Shown in pieces: positions 1-10,300 of a stretch of DNA of 34,557 nt. A model generated the notes under the pieces. The model was not told the DNA's origin, ran no database searches, and was given only the letters and a program-made list of their open reading frames with translations. The stretch covers positions 1-34,557 of the forward strand of contig BDDC01000435.1 of NCBI GenBank assembly GCA_001662425.1, in the 5' to 3' direction. Positions within the stretch are counted from its first letter, which is position 1, and each line of letters opens with the position of its first letter. A program made the position numbers and the translations under genes. This DNA comes from Chlamydomonas sphaeroides. Taxonomy: Eukaryota > Chlorophyta > Chlorophyceae > Chlamydomonadales > Chlamydomonadaceae.

Positions 1-410
1 GGACAAGCCGCGTGAGGGCAGGGCAGGGTCGCTCGCCCCCACGCAGCCATGCCCGCCGCTGAGCGCCCCCCGGCTGGGCCACCGCCGCGACCGCAGCCGC
101 AGCCGCCCTAGAGCGGGCTGCGACCGCTGTCGTCGCGGCAGCTTGGTCGCCCGCCGCCACTGCCGCCAGCGCCGCATCGAAGCCAGCCTGGGCTTCCCCC
201 TCAGCGGCGCCGGCCGCGACACGGCGAGCATAGGCTGCTCGGTTGAGCCGCCCGGCGTGGGCGGCGAGCCTGCGCTTGAAGTCCGGCCACCACTGAAGCA
301 ACGCGTGGTCGCCCGCGGGTGCCTCAGCGGCGGCGGCCTCCAGCCAGGCCTGCATGTCGGCATGCAGATCGGGAAAGTCGGCGAAAGAGGTGCGAACACG
401 ACGGAGACCA
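1..410 (-). mobile_element. Non-LTR (LINE) retrotransposon ORF fragment, runs off left edge
   Basis: On the minus strand one frame stays open from about 410 to the window edge. It encodes a polypeptide with the motif series RVRTSFADFPDL, MQAWLEAA, ALLQWWPDFKRRLAA, an Ala-rich helical stretch and GERPCPALTRL. This pattern (a WWP-FK-RLA helix, an Ala/Arg-rich linker, then GERPxPxLT) is what I know from the linker between the endonuclease and reverse-transcriptase domains of algal LINE ORF2 proteins. Neither the endonuclease core nor the RT palm is inside the window. The 5' side ends at a CT-rich minisatellite, so the copy looks truncated there. The rest of the element, if present, lies to the left of the window. 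Identification is by pattern only. A cellular Ala-rich protein is possible but less likely. Confidence 0.55.
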
Positions 411-418
411 GGCCCTGG

Positions 419-590
419 CAGCCCTCCTCTCCCGCTCCCACAGCTCTCCCCGCTCGTCCCCTCCTCTCCCGCGCCCACGGCTCTCCCCGCTCATACCCTC
501 CCCTCCCGCTCCCACTGCTCTCCCCGCTCGTCCCCTCCCCTCCCGCTCCCACTGCTCTCCCCGCTCGTCCCTTCTCCTCCCACCCCTTCC
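419..590. repeat. CT-rich minisatellite, unit about 37 bp
   Basis: About four to five imperfect copies of a unit containing CCCTCCCGCTCCCAC and GCTCTCCCCGCTC follow one another. All three frames on both strands look open only because the repeat lacks stops, so no gene is called. The array abuts the LINE fragment and may mark its truncation point. Confidence 0.85.
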
Positions 591-861
591 CCTGTCTTCC
601 CTCCTTCTGCCCGGCCCGCTTCCCACTTGCTCCCCATCTGGTCTACATCACCCATGTCCTGCGGCACTTGGGTTTAAGGCGGGTTGGCAGCTTGCGCGGC
701 TTGCGTCCTGTGGCAACAGCCTTGCGTAGCGGTGTAAATGTAGGGCCAAAAACGCTCCAATACCCTTCCAAACTCGGGACATGCGTGGTTCGCGGGCTTG
801 GCCCTGGCCCTGTCGTTTTGCCCCAAGCCCCATCCCTCCACACTTGTCGCTGCTTCCGCAG
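591..861. other. Stretch without a recognised gene
   Basis: Pyrimidine-rich at first, then mixed sequence leading into a good acceptor (tgcttccgcag) at 851-861. I see no coding pattern here. It is best read as intergenic or intronic sequence before the orphan exon at 862. Confidence 0.4.
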
Positions 862-982
862 GTCGGGTGACGTCGTACTCCTCGGGCCGCCGCTGAACGC
901 AATGCAGGTGAAACTGCTGCGGCTGGTCGCCGAGGCGAACGGCGTACAGGTTCAACTTTACGGGCTTCACGCGCGCACAGGA
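862..982 (+). CDS. Orphan exon A, unknown protein
   Basis: This stretch sits between a clean acceptor (pyrimidine tract, then gcag) and a strong donor (ga/GTGAGT). Only one plus-strand frame is open, giving 1 nt plus 40 codons: SGDVVLLGPPLNAM, then a Leu/Val-rich helix and LYGLHARTG. It ends in phase 0. I do not recognise the protein. It may belong to the gene whose 3' part is the Fanzor-like fragment at 2668-3399, since both are on the plus strand, but no sequence feature proves the link. The minus strand is also open here (KPVKLNLYAVRLGDQP and onward), so the strand call rests on the splice signals. Confidence 0.3.
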
Positions 983-1972
983 GTGAGTACTGCCTGGAGA
1001 GGCGCCAGTTGCGGCTGAGGCGCCAGGCAGCTGCGGCCAGGTGCCAGCGGGCGAGCGGGCTGGACGTGGGCAAGGGTGCGGCGGAGGATGGGGCCCCGTT
1101 GCAAGTCCTACCTGCCGCTGTGTTGTGGAGGCGGACCCGCAGCCCAGGCGTACGCAGCATGAGAGAACGCTGCTGGCTTCACTGCGACCGCTGGGGCAGT
1201 GGTTGTGGCGAGTGGTGTGTGAGGGTGTGAGTGGTGCACGGAGAGTACTGTAGAAATGTTCTTGCGGCTGAGCCCCAGGCGCGACCCTCTGTCCATCCAT
1301 CCGCGGTCGCTTAGAGCTTTGCTGGGGGCGGGGCCTGGGGGCTCGGCCTTTCATGGAAAACTAAGGTGAAGCCTTTGTTGTCCATTGGGGGCAATTTCCC
1401 GGGGAGCTGTCCATTGGGGACATGTTGGCCGGCCCAGACGCAGGCGCAGGGGCTGCTGGAGGTAGCGGTGGTGCTGGCGCCAGGCGTTGAAGCAGGCGGC
1501 CCGGGCGAGAGCGGCCCGGTGCCCATGTCGCCGTAGCTCAAGCAAGACGGCTGGTGGTGGATTGCGGCGGTTGCTAGTTGCTGGCGGTGGTTGACAGTGG
1601 CTAGTGGTGGCTGGCGGCGCGTGGCAGGTGCGGTGTCTGTAACGGAATTTCGGCCGAATTTGTCCCGTGCTCCTGGCGAGATTGCCCCGAGCTTACCCCG
1701 TGTTTCCCACGCACGTCACAGCCGGCCACCGCCCCTCCAGGGAGTGCCTCCACAAAATGCGCCGCTAATTCATCTATATTCTCTCAGCAGCCCGCGAATG
1801 CAGCCGGCCCTGGACCAGACATGCGGCACACAGTCGGCCAATCCCTCAGTACCCGCACGCGCCCTCACTCCAACCCCGCTCCTCTTGTAATCTTCTGGCT
1901 TCCGGCTGGTCTTGATGTAAAACCCCGCCCGCTCGCCCCCCCCTCACCAACGGCGTCACGCCCAGCTCGCAG
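983..1972. other. Gene-less stretch, about 1 kb
   Basis: No convincing exon. It holds GGT/GGC-rich simple sequence around 1540-1630 and a 35-bp segment at 1881-1915 that recurs near 19227. It could be one or more introns of an unrecognised plus-strand gene. Confidence 0.4.
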
Positions 1973-2062
1973 ATCCCTGCCGGCCTTGGGCCCAACGCCC
2001 TGTACGGCGCGAAGGACATGTGGCAAGGGCATGTGACCGTTAGGCAGGCAGCTGCGCAGGAC
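1973..2062 (+). CDS. Orphan exon B, unknown protein
   Basis: A 90-nt segment lies between an acceptor (agctcgcag) and a consensus donor (gac/GTAAGT). It is exactly 30 codons in phase 0, beginning IPAGLGPNALYG and continuing KDMWQGHVTVRQ to AAQD. The frame is also open upstream of the acceptor. The composition (Trp, Met, Tyr, Gln, Asp) is more protein-like than the surrounding shadow frames. I do not recognise a family. It may be an upstream exon of the Fanzor-like gene at 2668, but that is inference. Confidence 0.3.
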
Positions 2063-2667
2063 GTAAGTTGTGCCGTTGGCCGTACTGTCCCAGACACTCG
2101 CTGTCCCAGAACGAAGGTCTCACTCTTTTTTGGCAGGGCACACGGGGACAGGTGCATGGGGCTGCTTTGGAAGGCAGGCGTGGCACAGCCGCGGGCGGGG
2201 CCTGTTGCGGCACGAGACCCCACACGTTGCGACCAGCCCCGCCCGCAACCTAGCGTGCCCCGTGTCTGCTACGCGACGCCGCCTCCCCGGCCCCTCAAGA
2301 GCCCCCCCCCGCCCCAAGGCCCCTGGCGGCTACATTTGCCCAAGCAGCCCCCGCCGCTGGCGGCCTGTCCCGCGATCGATGGCCGCTGCCGCCCGGCGTG
2401 TGGCGCTAGGCCCCAAGGCACCGGGCCCGCGAGCCGCATGCGCGTGCCGCTGCGCTGCGCAAGGAGGATTGCGGGTACAGGTTCTTGGCTTCGTCTGCTT
2501 GGTAGCCTGCTGGCGCCATGCCTCAGGGCATGCCCGGGCGCCTACCGCGGCGCTGCAGCCGCACCCCAAGGCTGTTATCCCCGCTCTGGACTTGGCCACC
2601 GTGGCAGCTACCCGGGGCCGCACGCTCCGTGGCGTGCCTCGGTATCTCCTGATACCATCGCTCGTGG
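2063..2667. other. Gene-less stretch before the Fanzor-like exon
   Basis: Several long plus and minus frames are open, but they are Pro/Arg/Ala-rich shadows of GC-rich sequence. A pyrimidine tract with TTTTTTGGCAG at 2126-2136 is a credible acceptor, but no downstream exon could be assigned. If the Fanzor-like gene is real, its RuvC-I exon should lie here or further upstream. I could not find it. Confidence 0.35.
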
Positions 2668-3399
2668 ATGCGGGGGCTGGATATCGGGGCGCTCTGGGAC
2701 ATATCTGACCTCTGTCGCTCCGTTGATCCGATCGCCTACGTTGTTGTGATAACACTTTTGCGCGCCCTGTATGTTGAGTTCGTTCGGCTGCTGCGCGAGT
2801 GGTATGCGCGGCACGTGGTCATCATTAACGAGTGCCACACCTCGCGGGTACGAAAGGTGTTGGGTGGGCGGTGGCGTGTAAAGTGCGTGTCTGCTAGAAA
2901 GGGAGCATGAGGTGCTTGCTCGAAGTCTCACGGAGCATGCGCGGCCCCTGCCCTACGCCCCAGGTCTGCAACAACTGCGGGTGCGGCCAGCTGCATGCGA
3001 GGATGCTACCTGGGGCGCGGCGTGCGCATGGCGTGCAAGTCTGCCAAGGCTGCGGCACGACATGGAGTGAGGGTGAATGTATGGGCGGCCGGGTGAATGG
3101 GTAACTATCACAGGCCGCGTAACAGCACGCTCCTGCCCCTCCCCCTCCTCCCCCCGCCCGCTCTGAACATGCTGCTGCTGCTGTGCCTCCAGCTGCTCGG
3201 GGCTGAGCGCCCGGCCTGCTTCCGCCCTGGCGGCGGCGATGGGCCGGGCGGCGATGGGCCGGGCGGCGGAGGCGGCGGAGGGGATGGTAGCGGCCGCCGC
3301 AAGCGGCTGCGACACAGCTTGAGCGGCAGCAGCGGCGGCGTGTGGCGATCCATGCACCCATGCGCAGCTGGGGAGGTTTTAAAAATGTCAGATGGCTAG
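2668..3399 (+). pseudogene. Fanzor/TnpB-type RNA-guided nuclease fragment (RuvC-II, zinc ribbon, tail)
   Basis: Exon 2668-2847 ends with REWYARHVVIINECHTSR. The intron 2848-2963 (GTACGA to CCCAG) joins it in phase 0 to exon 2964-3066, which starts VCNNCGCG and ends VCQGCGTTW before a GTGAGG donor. The joined pattern (hydrophobic strand, Asn-Glu, x-x-Thr-Ser-Arg, then CxxC...CxxCGxxW) is the RuvC-II Glu plus zinc-ribbon module of Fanzor/TnpB proteins. In-frame sequence from about 3155, LNMLLLLCLQLLGAERPACF, matches the helix after RuvC-III in such proteins and ends in a Gly-rich tail with RRKRLRH, a likely nuclear localisation signal. The expected RDxNAA block between TTW and LNM is missing: a pyrimidine tract without a usable AG runs straight into the helix codons. 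The N-terminal RuvC-I part is not identified, and the upstream frame has a stop at 2650. It is called a decayed or incomplete gene. A misassembly is also possible. Confidence 0.55.
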
Positions 3400-3761
3400 G
3401 TCCACAATCTATACCGACCATCGACACAAGCGGTCCAGCCTGCACTGGTGGGGGAGGCCTGCGCACATCGCCCGCTACTATTACCGACGGCATCATGGCC
3501 TAGTGCGTGATTGCCGTCTCGAACCAACATCGGCGATTGTACTGTACCGCTGCAACATCCTATACGAGGCGCTTCATACGCGAAAAGTGACCCATGGTAC
3601 ATTATGTGACCGCTGAAATGTTGGGATCACCTCTTGTTGATCAAGTGTTGGCCGAAAGTTGACAGGGTTACGCAGCCCGGGTTACGGGGCACCCTTGCCT
3701 TGAACCACCTTCGCCCGCGTTCGTTCTTGCAATACATTAAGACGCAACTCACTCAATACGC
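3400..3761. other. Less GC-rich spacer between the Fanzor-like fragment and the dioxygenase
   Basis: No exon pattern is visible. This is the 3' flank of the Fanzor-like fragment, where the guide RNA of such systems normally lies, and also the 5' region of the dioxygenase gene. I see no clear terminal inverted repeat or TATA element. Confidence 0.4.
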
Positions 3762-5881
3762 ATGTCAACCGACTCTCAACACCGACCTCGCCGTTCCTCA
3801 CTTGCTCAACGCGTTCTCGCTTTCCTTCTGCCTGCGTTCCTTAGCACACGTGCTGAAAATCTTGAGCCGTTGCCCGCGATGGCAGCACAATGTGCAGCGA
3901 GCACGTCGGGGCGCATGCCGACCGTGTTCGTCAACCACGGCGGTGGTCCTATGCCCATCCTCGGCGACCCCAGCCAGGCCTCCCTCGCGGCCCACATGAG
4001 AAGCATTGGCCGCATGGTGCCGCAGCCCAAGGCCATTCTGGCAGTCACAGCTCACTGGGAGGTAGGCCGGCAATCAATGTGTTGGGGCAAACAGCAATGC
4101 CGCACAGCCCGTCACCCATCCTGCGCGCGTGTCTTGCTAACCCCAGACCAAGAAGGTGATGGTCAGTACCGCCGCCAAACCCGGCATGCTGTACGACTAC
4201 CATGGCTTCCCGCGGGAGGTGAGCGGATGCCAAGGGGCAAGGGCGCTGGCAGGGGCCGGCCGCCGTCACTTGCGCCTAGTCGGGTACCTGCTCCGACGTG
4301 CCAGCCATACCGAGTATGCCCCCGTCGCCGCCCCGCGGCCACCTTACTAGGACGTGCCAGGGCCCAACTCACCGCTTGCCCCACATTTCCCTTTGCTCCC
4401 CGCAGGCCTACGAGCTCAAGTACCCAGCCCCCGGGTCACCCGAGGTGGGGCCTGACCTGTTGAATACGGCGCTACAGCACGCGCTCCGTGGCGTCGCCTC
4501 ATGCTCGGTACCCCACCGGCCCACCAACCCAACACCGAGCAACCCAACACCCAGCAACCCAACACCCAGCAACCCAACACGTAGCAACCAAACACCCAGC
4601 AATCCATGGACCCACACCGCCTGCTCACCTCTCTCCCTGCTCCCAGGTGGCCGCTCGCGCGCTCTCGCTGCTGTCCTCTGCGGGCATCGCCTGCGAGGCG
4701 GACTCGAGCCGCGGCTACGACCACGGCACCTTCGTGCCCCTCATGCTGGCCTACCCCGAGGCGGCCATACCCGTGGTGCAGATGAGCGTGCTGGCCTCCA
4801 TGGACCCCGCGTAAGTACGGCGGATAGGGAGCTGCGGAGTACGGCAGGTAGGGGGCTGCGGAGTACGGCAGAGAGGGGGCTGCGGAGTACGGCAGACAGG
4901 GGGCTGCGGAGTACGGCAGACAGGGGGCTGCGGAGTACGGCAGAGAGGGGGCTGCAGAGTACGGCAGAGAGGGGGCTGCGGGCCGGGTCCACGAGGGATG
5001 CCGGGGTGGGCTGCAGGGTCCGTAGGCGCCACGCAGCTCCTGCGGCCATCCTGGACCTCGCGTGGGGGCCGTCGCGTAATACCCAGGGCATGGCCGGGAC
5101 GCAGCCCGCAGGGTGCCGCGGGGCCTCGCTGACGCTGCTCCCCCTCGCCCCGTGCCCGCCCGCCCGCCCGCCCGCCCTTCCCCAGCGCGCACCTGGCCAT
5201 GGGCGCCGCGCTGGCTCCGCTGCGTGACGAGGGCGTCCTGCTGCTGGCCAGCGGCCTCAGCTTCCACAACATGGGCGTGCTGCTACGGGGCGGGCCGGGG
5301 AGGTACGAGCCCAGCCAGGTGAGCCGCGGCAAGGGAGGGGGCAGGGGGGCAGGAGCAGGGGGTGCATGGCAGGAACCAGTGGCAGGCGGGACTACTGGCA
5401 GGAGGGCGGGGCTTGCTGGGCCTGCCACGCACCTGCTGTCCTCCAATCTTCACGCCCCGCCCTGCGCTGGTTCTGCCCCTCCCCTCCAGGCCTTTGACAC
5501 CTGGCTGCAGGCGGCGGTGACGGGCGCTGCGGGCGCCGAGCGGGCGGCGCTGCTCAAGGCCTGGGCCACGGCGCCAGGCGCCAGGAATGTGAGCTCCGGG
5601 GGCAGCAGGGGCACCCGCTCGTACACACAGCCCCACCCCAGGCGACGCAGCAGCAGGGTTGCCGTGCACAGCCTGACCTTGGCGCTGCCCTTGACCCTGC
5701 CCTGACTCCCTGCTCCTGCCCCCCACCGCCGCCACGCCACCCCATGCAGAGCCACCCCCGCGAGGAGCACCTCATTCCGCTGCTAGTGGCTGCGGGGGCG
5801 GCGCTGGACGACCCGGCCCGCACCGACTTCAGCGACTGGGTCATGGGATCCAAGGTTTCGGGCTTCGTGTTCGGGGGATGA
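3762..5881 (+). CDS. LigB/DODA-type extradiol ring-cleavage dioxygenase
   Basis: Exons 3762-4061, 4147-4218, 4406-4444, 4647-4810, 5186-5318, 5490-5588 and 5750-5881 keep phase and give 312 aa. The family (bacterial YgiD, plant DOPA 4,5-dioxygenase) uses a metal centre to open catechol-type rings with O2. Visible hallmarks are VNHGGGP (His59), TAHWE (His98), LYDYHGFP (His119), YPAPGSPE, RGYDHGTFVPL (His163), LASGLSFHN and SHPREEHLIPL (His276). The metal and catalytic His residues are therefore all present. Starting at the second Met (3879) gives 273 aa, the usual family size. The extra 39 residues are Ser/Arg-rich with a hydrophobic patch and could be an organelle-targeting or signal peptide. 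The substrate cannot be read from sequence. Intron 3 and intron 4 hold tandem repeats. The fold call is firm and the physiological role open. Confidence 0.9.
4525..4607. repeat. Minisatellite in dioxygenase intron 3, unit about 15 bp
   Basis: About five to six copies of CAACCCAACACCCAG with small changes lie inside the third intron, between the short exon ending SPE and the exon beginning VAARAL. Confidence 0.9.
4828..4985. repeat. 24-bp minisatellite in dioxygenase intron 4
   Basis: About six to seven copies of GGGGCTGCGGAGTACGGCAG plus GAGA or ACAG variants. The array makes up almost half of the intron. Confidence 0.92.
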
Positions 5882-7331
5882 CCTGGGGCGCGCGGAGGGG
5901 TGGGGCGAGGAGGTTGGCCGCAGCGCATGTTGAGCCGTGGGTTGGCCTTCGGGAGATGTACATACGGGTGATGTCGCATCGTGTACGGGTAGCTAGCAGG
6001 TGCTTGCTCGGAATTGTCGCGAGGCGAGTGGCAGCCCCGGAAAATGGGCGCATGCATCCGGCATGGGCCGATACGTGGCCAGGCGACGCAGAATTGTCAG
6101 TCACGGGGGCCTGGCGCTGCTTCGTAATGGCGCGTTGGGGAGGGTGTCAGGGTGTGTGTGCGGCTTGAAGCTGGGCAGCGCCGGCACTGCTGCAAAGGCG
6201 CCACCAGGTCGCCATATGGCCCCTTTGACTGCAGAACCAGCGTGGAAGTCAACGAAATTGGTGGGCTCATGTTTATCCGGACGGGTGCGCTGCAGTGGCT
6301 GCCGTCGCCACGTACCTGCCGGCTGCCGCACTTCCTCGCGCGCGCCGACGCCCTCATTCCTCGTCGGATCTCCGGCGACAACAGCACTCTCGTTGGCGCC
6401 CGCCACAGCCCGATTCATGGCACGCGTCTGCACTTGCTGTAGGGAGGACGGGGCCACGCCATACGTACGCCACGCGGCTCCGGCCAGAGGTCCAGAGCTG
6501 CACCGCCGACCCAGCGGCCTTCCAGCTTCGTGAGCTCGCACCACCCAGACTACGCAGGAGATATCGATGAATTCACGTTTTCGCAGGTTACAGATATCCT
6601 TACTTTGACTTCGTTGTAGTTTATCAGACACCAGCGCCCTGCTGCGCCCTGCTGCGCCCTCCTTCCTCCCTCCTGCGCGCAACCTCACAACCACGGTGAG
6701 CTCACATTACTTGGCTTCCGTTTCCTAATTCAGAACTGCACGATAACCCCGCTCCCCTGGTGCTGTGCTGTCGGATGCGGGATGTTCGTCCATGCCATCG
6801 CGTCGCTCTTGATTGTAAGTACCAAGCGGTTGATGAAGGTATGGTCGTGCTGGTGGTGATGGTGATGGTGGTGGCTGGCGGTGTGGTGGCGCCGTGGTGG
6901 TGACGATGGAGTGTCGAGTGTGTATGTGCGTGTCAGCCCGGCACATGGAGTTGAGCTCGCCTTTGATGTGCAACTCTCTATGCTTGTGCACACACCCATG
7001 ATTACGTCGCACGCCACGCACCTCTACGCCTCTTTGCCATATCAACCGGCATTCGTCATATCGCTGACACTTGACGCATCCGTTGACGAGGATTGCTGAA
7101 ATTGCAAGTGACGAACATTTGTGGTGCTGAGTTCTTACGGCGGTAGCCGTTTGTTGCGCCCGCCTTGTTCGCAAACGGCGTTTGCGAACACAACGGACGC
7201 GCGTCGCTACCAGCGCCAGCCAGGCATCTGCTTCTACTGTGGCGACAGGAGCGCCCACTGCGTGCCGGTCGCTGCGATGCAACGCGGCAAAACATGAGCG
7301 TCGCGCTCGTCGACTCATGTAACGGCACGCG
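5882..7331. other. Intergenic region between dioxygenase and sulfatase, about 1.45 kb
   Basis: It contains the dioxygenase 3' region and the sulfatase promoter side. A TGTAA motif, the volvocine poly(A) signal, occurs at 6814-6818, about 930 nt after the stop, rather far for a 3' UTR end. Around 6845-6900 there is GGTGATGGTG-type simple sequence. A minus-strand frame of 197 codons (6101-6694) is open, but it shows no recognised motif and no splice support, so it is not called. Confidence 0.5.
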
Positions 7332-10300
7332 ATGCTACTCGCCATACTGCTGCTGCTGCACCTGCTCAGCGTGAATGCAGCATCGGGAGGTATCAGCCCG
7401 CCGAAGGATGGACGACCGTCCTTCGTGCTCATCTTGACGGTGCGCGTCTTGGTGAACTGCAGCGAAATCCCTGGCAGTGGCTGGTCATGTCCAGGGGCAT
7501 CGCGGCCTGCTGCCGTCCTTGCCGGACTGGGGCGCGTCGGATGGCACCATCCGCAACACCCTGCAACCCGCGCGCTCCCCGTGCCGGTCGCAGGACGACC
7601 AGGACCATGTGCTGGGCGGGAACGACCCAGAGGTCATGCCAGCCCTGCACAGGAACATACGGCTTAAGGGTGAGCTGTGAGCGGGCCGGCCGCACTGGCG
7701 TCGACCTGCGGGCGCTAAAGCCGCTGCTACCGGCCATGCGGCGGATGGCTTGCCCGGCGCGCCTGCGAGCAGCCCCCGCTCAGGCGACGAGATCCCGGAG
7801 CGCTATCTTGCCATCTCCCCGCTCTCGCCCTCTCGCCCTTGCTGCCTTGGAAAGCACTCCGTCCATCCCTAGGCACAACCACACCTGCCTCCCTCCCATC
7901 GTTCCAGGCATAGAGCTGCCGCACTTCATCTCCCACGTCGCCAGCTGCTGCCCCTCGCGCGCCACGCTGCTAACGGGCCGGCACTGCCACAACACCAACA
8001 TCACCGGCAACGGGCCCAGCACAGGTACATCCCATCTTCAGTGATGACAGGAACCCATAGTGGCTTCATGTTAGTTGGTTCGAAGCACACGTGCCAACAC
8101 CGGGGCTGGCTGCCCTGAGTCCGCACAGGCGGCTGCCCACTGGGCACCCGCTAAGCACCCCATACCGACTGCCAGCTGCCCGCACCTGCCCCTGCGCCGT
8201 CCGTACTGATCCGTACAAGTTCCCTGCCCGTACTCACGGCAGGCAGCGTTACCCGTTTCTTCGAGTACGGACTGGACGAGGCGTACCTGCCCACGTGGCT
8301 GCAGGTACGGCAGCATGCTGTTGTGTGCCGTACGCCAGCCCACGCCTTGTGGCCACCGCCAACCGGCTCTTCCGCCGCTCGGCGCTCCCGCTGCCGGGCT
8401 AGCCCAGGTCGCCACAGCCACTGGCGTAGCCGCTGCTGCCACTGTTCGCCAGACCCACCGAGCGTCTTCTCTCGCTGTACCCTTCCCCTCCCCTCCCTCT
8501 TCCCTCCCCTTTCCCCTCCCGTCCAAGGCGGCCGGCTACCGGACCTACCTGCTAGGCAAGTTCCTGAACGGCTTCACAGCAGACGTGGCTCGGACCCGGG
8601 GCTGCCCCAAGGTGTGTTTGGAAGCCAGGGGGCCGGGGCCTGGTGCCGCAGCAAGCTCCTCGGCGCCGTGGTGTGGCGGTGGCGCCGTGGTGTGGCGGTG
8701 GCGCCGTGGCGCGTGCCAGCTGCCCCGGCCCACCAGCGGCGCCCGCACTGCCGGCCGCTGGCCCCTGCCCCGCACGCCGGCAGCGCTCCACCCGTGCGCT
8801 CGCGCGCCTGCACCCTGGCCCACCACACCCAGGCCCCGGCCCTTCCCCTGCCCCCTGGGTTTGCTGCTGCACGCCGCTGCTGCCAGCCCCGCACCCGACA
8901 GCCCCAACCCAAACCGCTCTGCCATGACCCCTGCCACGACCCCTGCCATGACCCCTGCCATGACCCCTGCCAGGGGTGGACGGTGGCGGACCCCCTCACG
9001 CAGGGCGCTGCGGACGCGTCCGAGGACGCCGAGGACTACCCCACGGTAAGCGCAGCACCGGCGGCGCCCGGGGCTGCGGCCGTGGCTAGGACAAGGCCAC
9101 GGTGCGGCCGGTGCAGCCAGCGAGGGCCGCGTGTGCCGGGCAGCCGCGGCTGCTGCGCCGCTGCCGCCCTTAGCGGACGCGGCAGCCCCTGGCCCAGGAC
9201 GGGGCCCGGGCATTGGGTGCCGGCGCAGGGCGCTCCACCACGGCAGGAGGCCGAGGCGCCCTGCTGCGGCTGCTGGCGGCTGACTGCCCACCCGCCCCTC
9301 CTCCACGCGGCGCGCAGGATCCCAGCTACTTCCTCAATTGCCGGAGGGAGCCGCAGCTCTACCCGGGGGCGTACCACGAGGTGGGACCATGTACATGCCA
9401 TGCACGTGTATGATGCTGCACGCATGTACGGCGGCGGGCCGTAGCTCTGCCATGGGATTCTTCGTGAGATGCGACCTGTGCGGGCTGAGCTGAGCGAGCG
9501 CCGCTGCCGTGACGACCGGTGCGGCGTGCGGCGTGCGGTGCGCGGTACCTGGCACCCCTCGGTACTGGCTGGCTGCGCGGCCGCTGCTCGCTGCGCTGCG
9601 CTGCGCTGGCTGGCGGCAAGCGGGCAGGCCAGCAGTAGCGCAGGCGGAAGCATGCCGCCGAGCCCTCCCGCCGTCCCCAAGTCCCGCGTTGACCTCCCTC
9701 GCCCCCGCAGGAGGTCATCCGGGAGAAGGCGCTGCGATACCTGGAGTGGGTCGGGGTGGGCCGGGCTGTGCTGGAGCGGCGGCTGAGCGGCCGCAGGCTG
9801 GGGTCCGTACGTGACCTCAGCCCTTCGGTGCCCTTTTCGCCCTGCCCTGCCGCAACGAACGCCTCGCCGCCGGGGTGCTGCCTGCCCCTCCGCCGCGCAG
9901 CGACGCGGCCGCCCACGGGCAGCCCTTCTTCTTGTACGTGTCCACCGTGGCGCCGCACGACGCCAAAGGCTTCAACGCCTACCCGCAGGTGCGGCGGCTG
10001 CCATCCACCATCCTGCTGGTGGTCGCAGCGCCAACAGCCGCTACCGTGTCTGCTGCATAGCTAGCACGCCTCGCCGCACGGCCGCGGGTAATGTGCCTGT
10101 TTCGGCGCACAGGGCCCGCCGCGCGAGCGAGGTCGCACTGCTCGGGAGGCCGCCTGACACCCCCGCCGGCCCCTGCCCTGCCTTCTGCCGCTGCGCTGGC
10201 CCTCAGGTGCTGCCAGAGCACAGGGACCTGTTTCCCGACGCGCGCGCGCCACGGGTAGGTCGTGCGTGAGGTGTCGGTACATGTTCTTGCAGTGGTTGTG

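Noticed and set aside
6101..6694. 197-codon minus-strand frame between the dioxygenase and the sulfatase
   Set aside because: No domain recognised and no flanking splice sites. The sequence lies in presumed UTR/promoter DNA.
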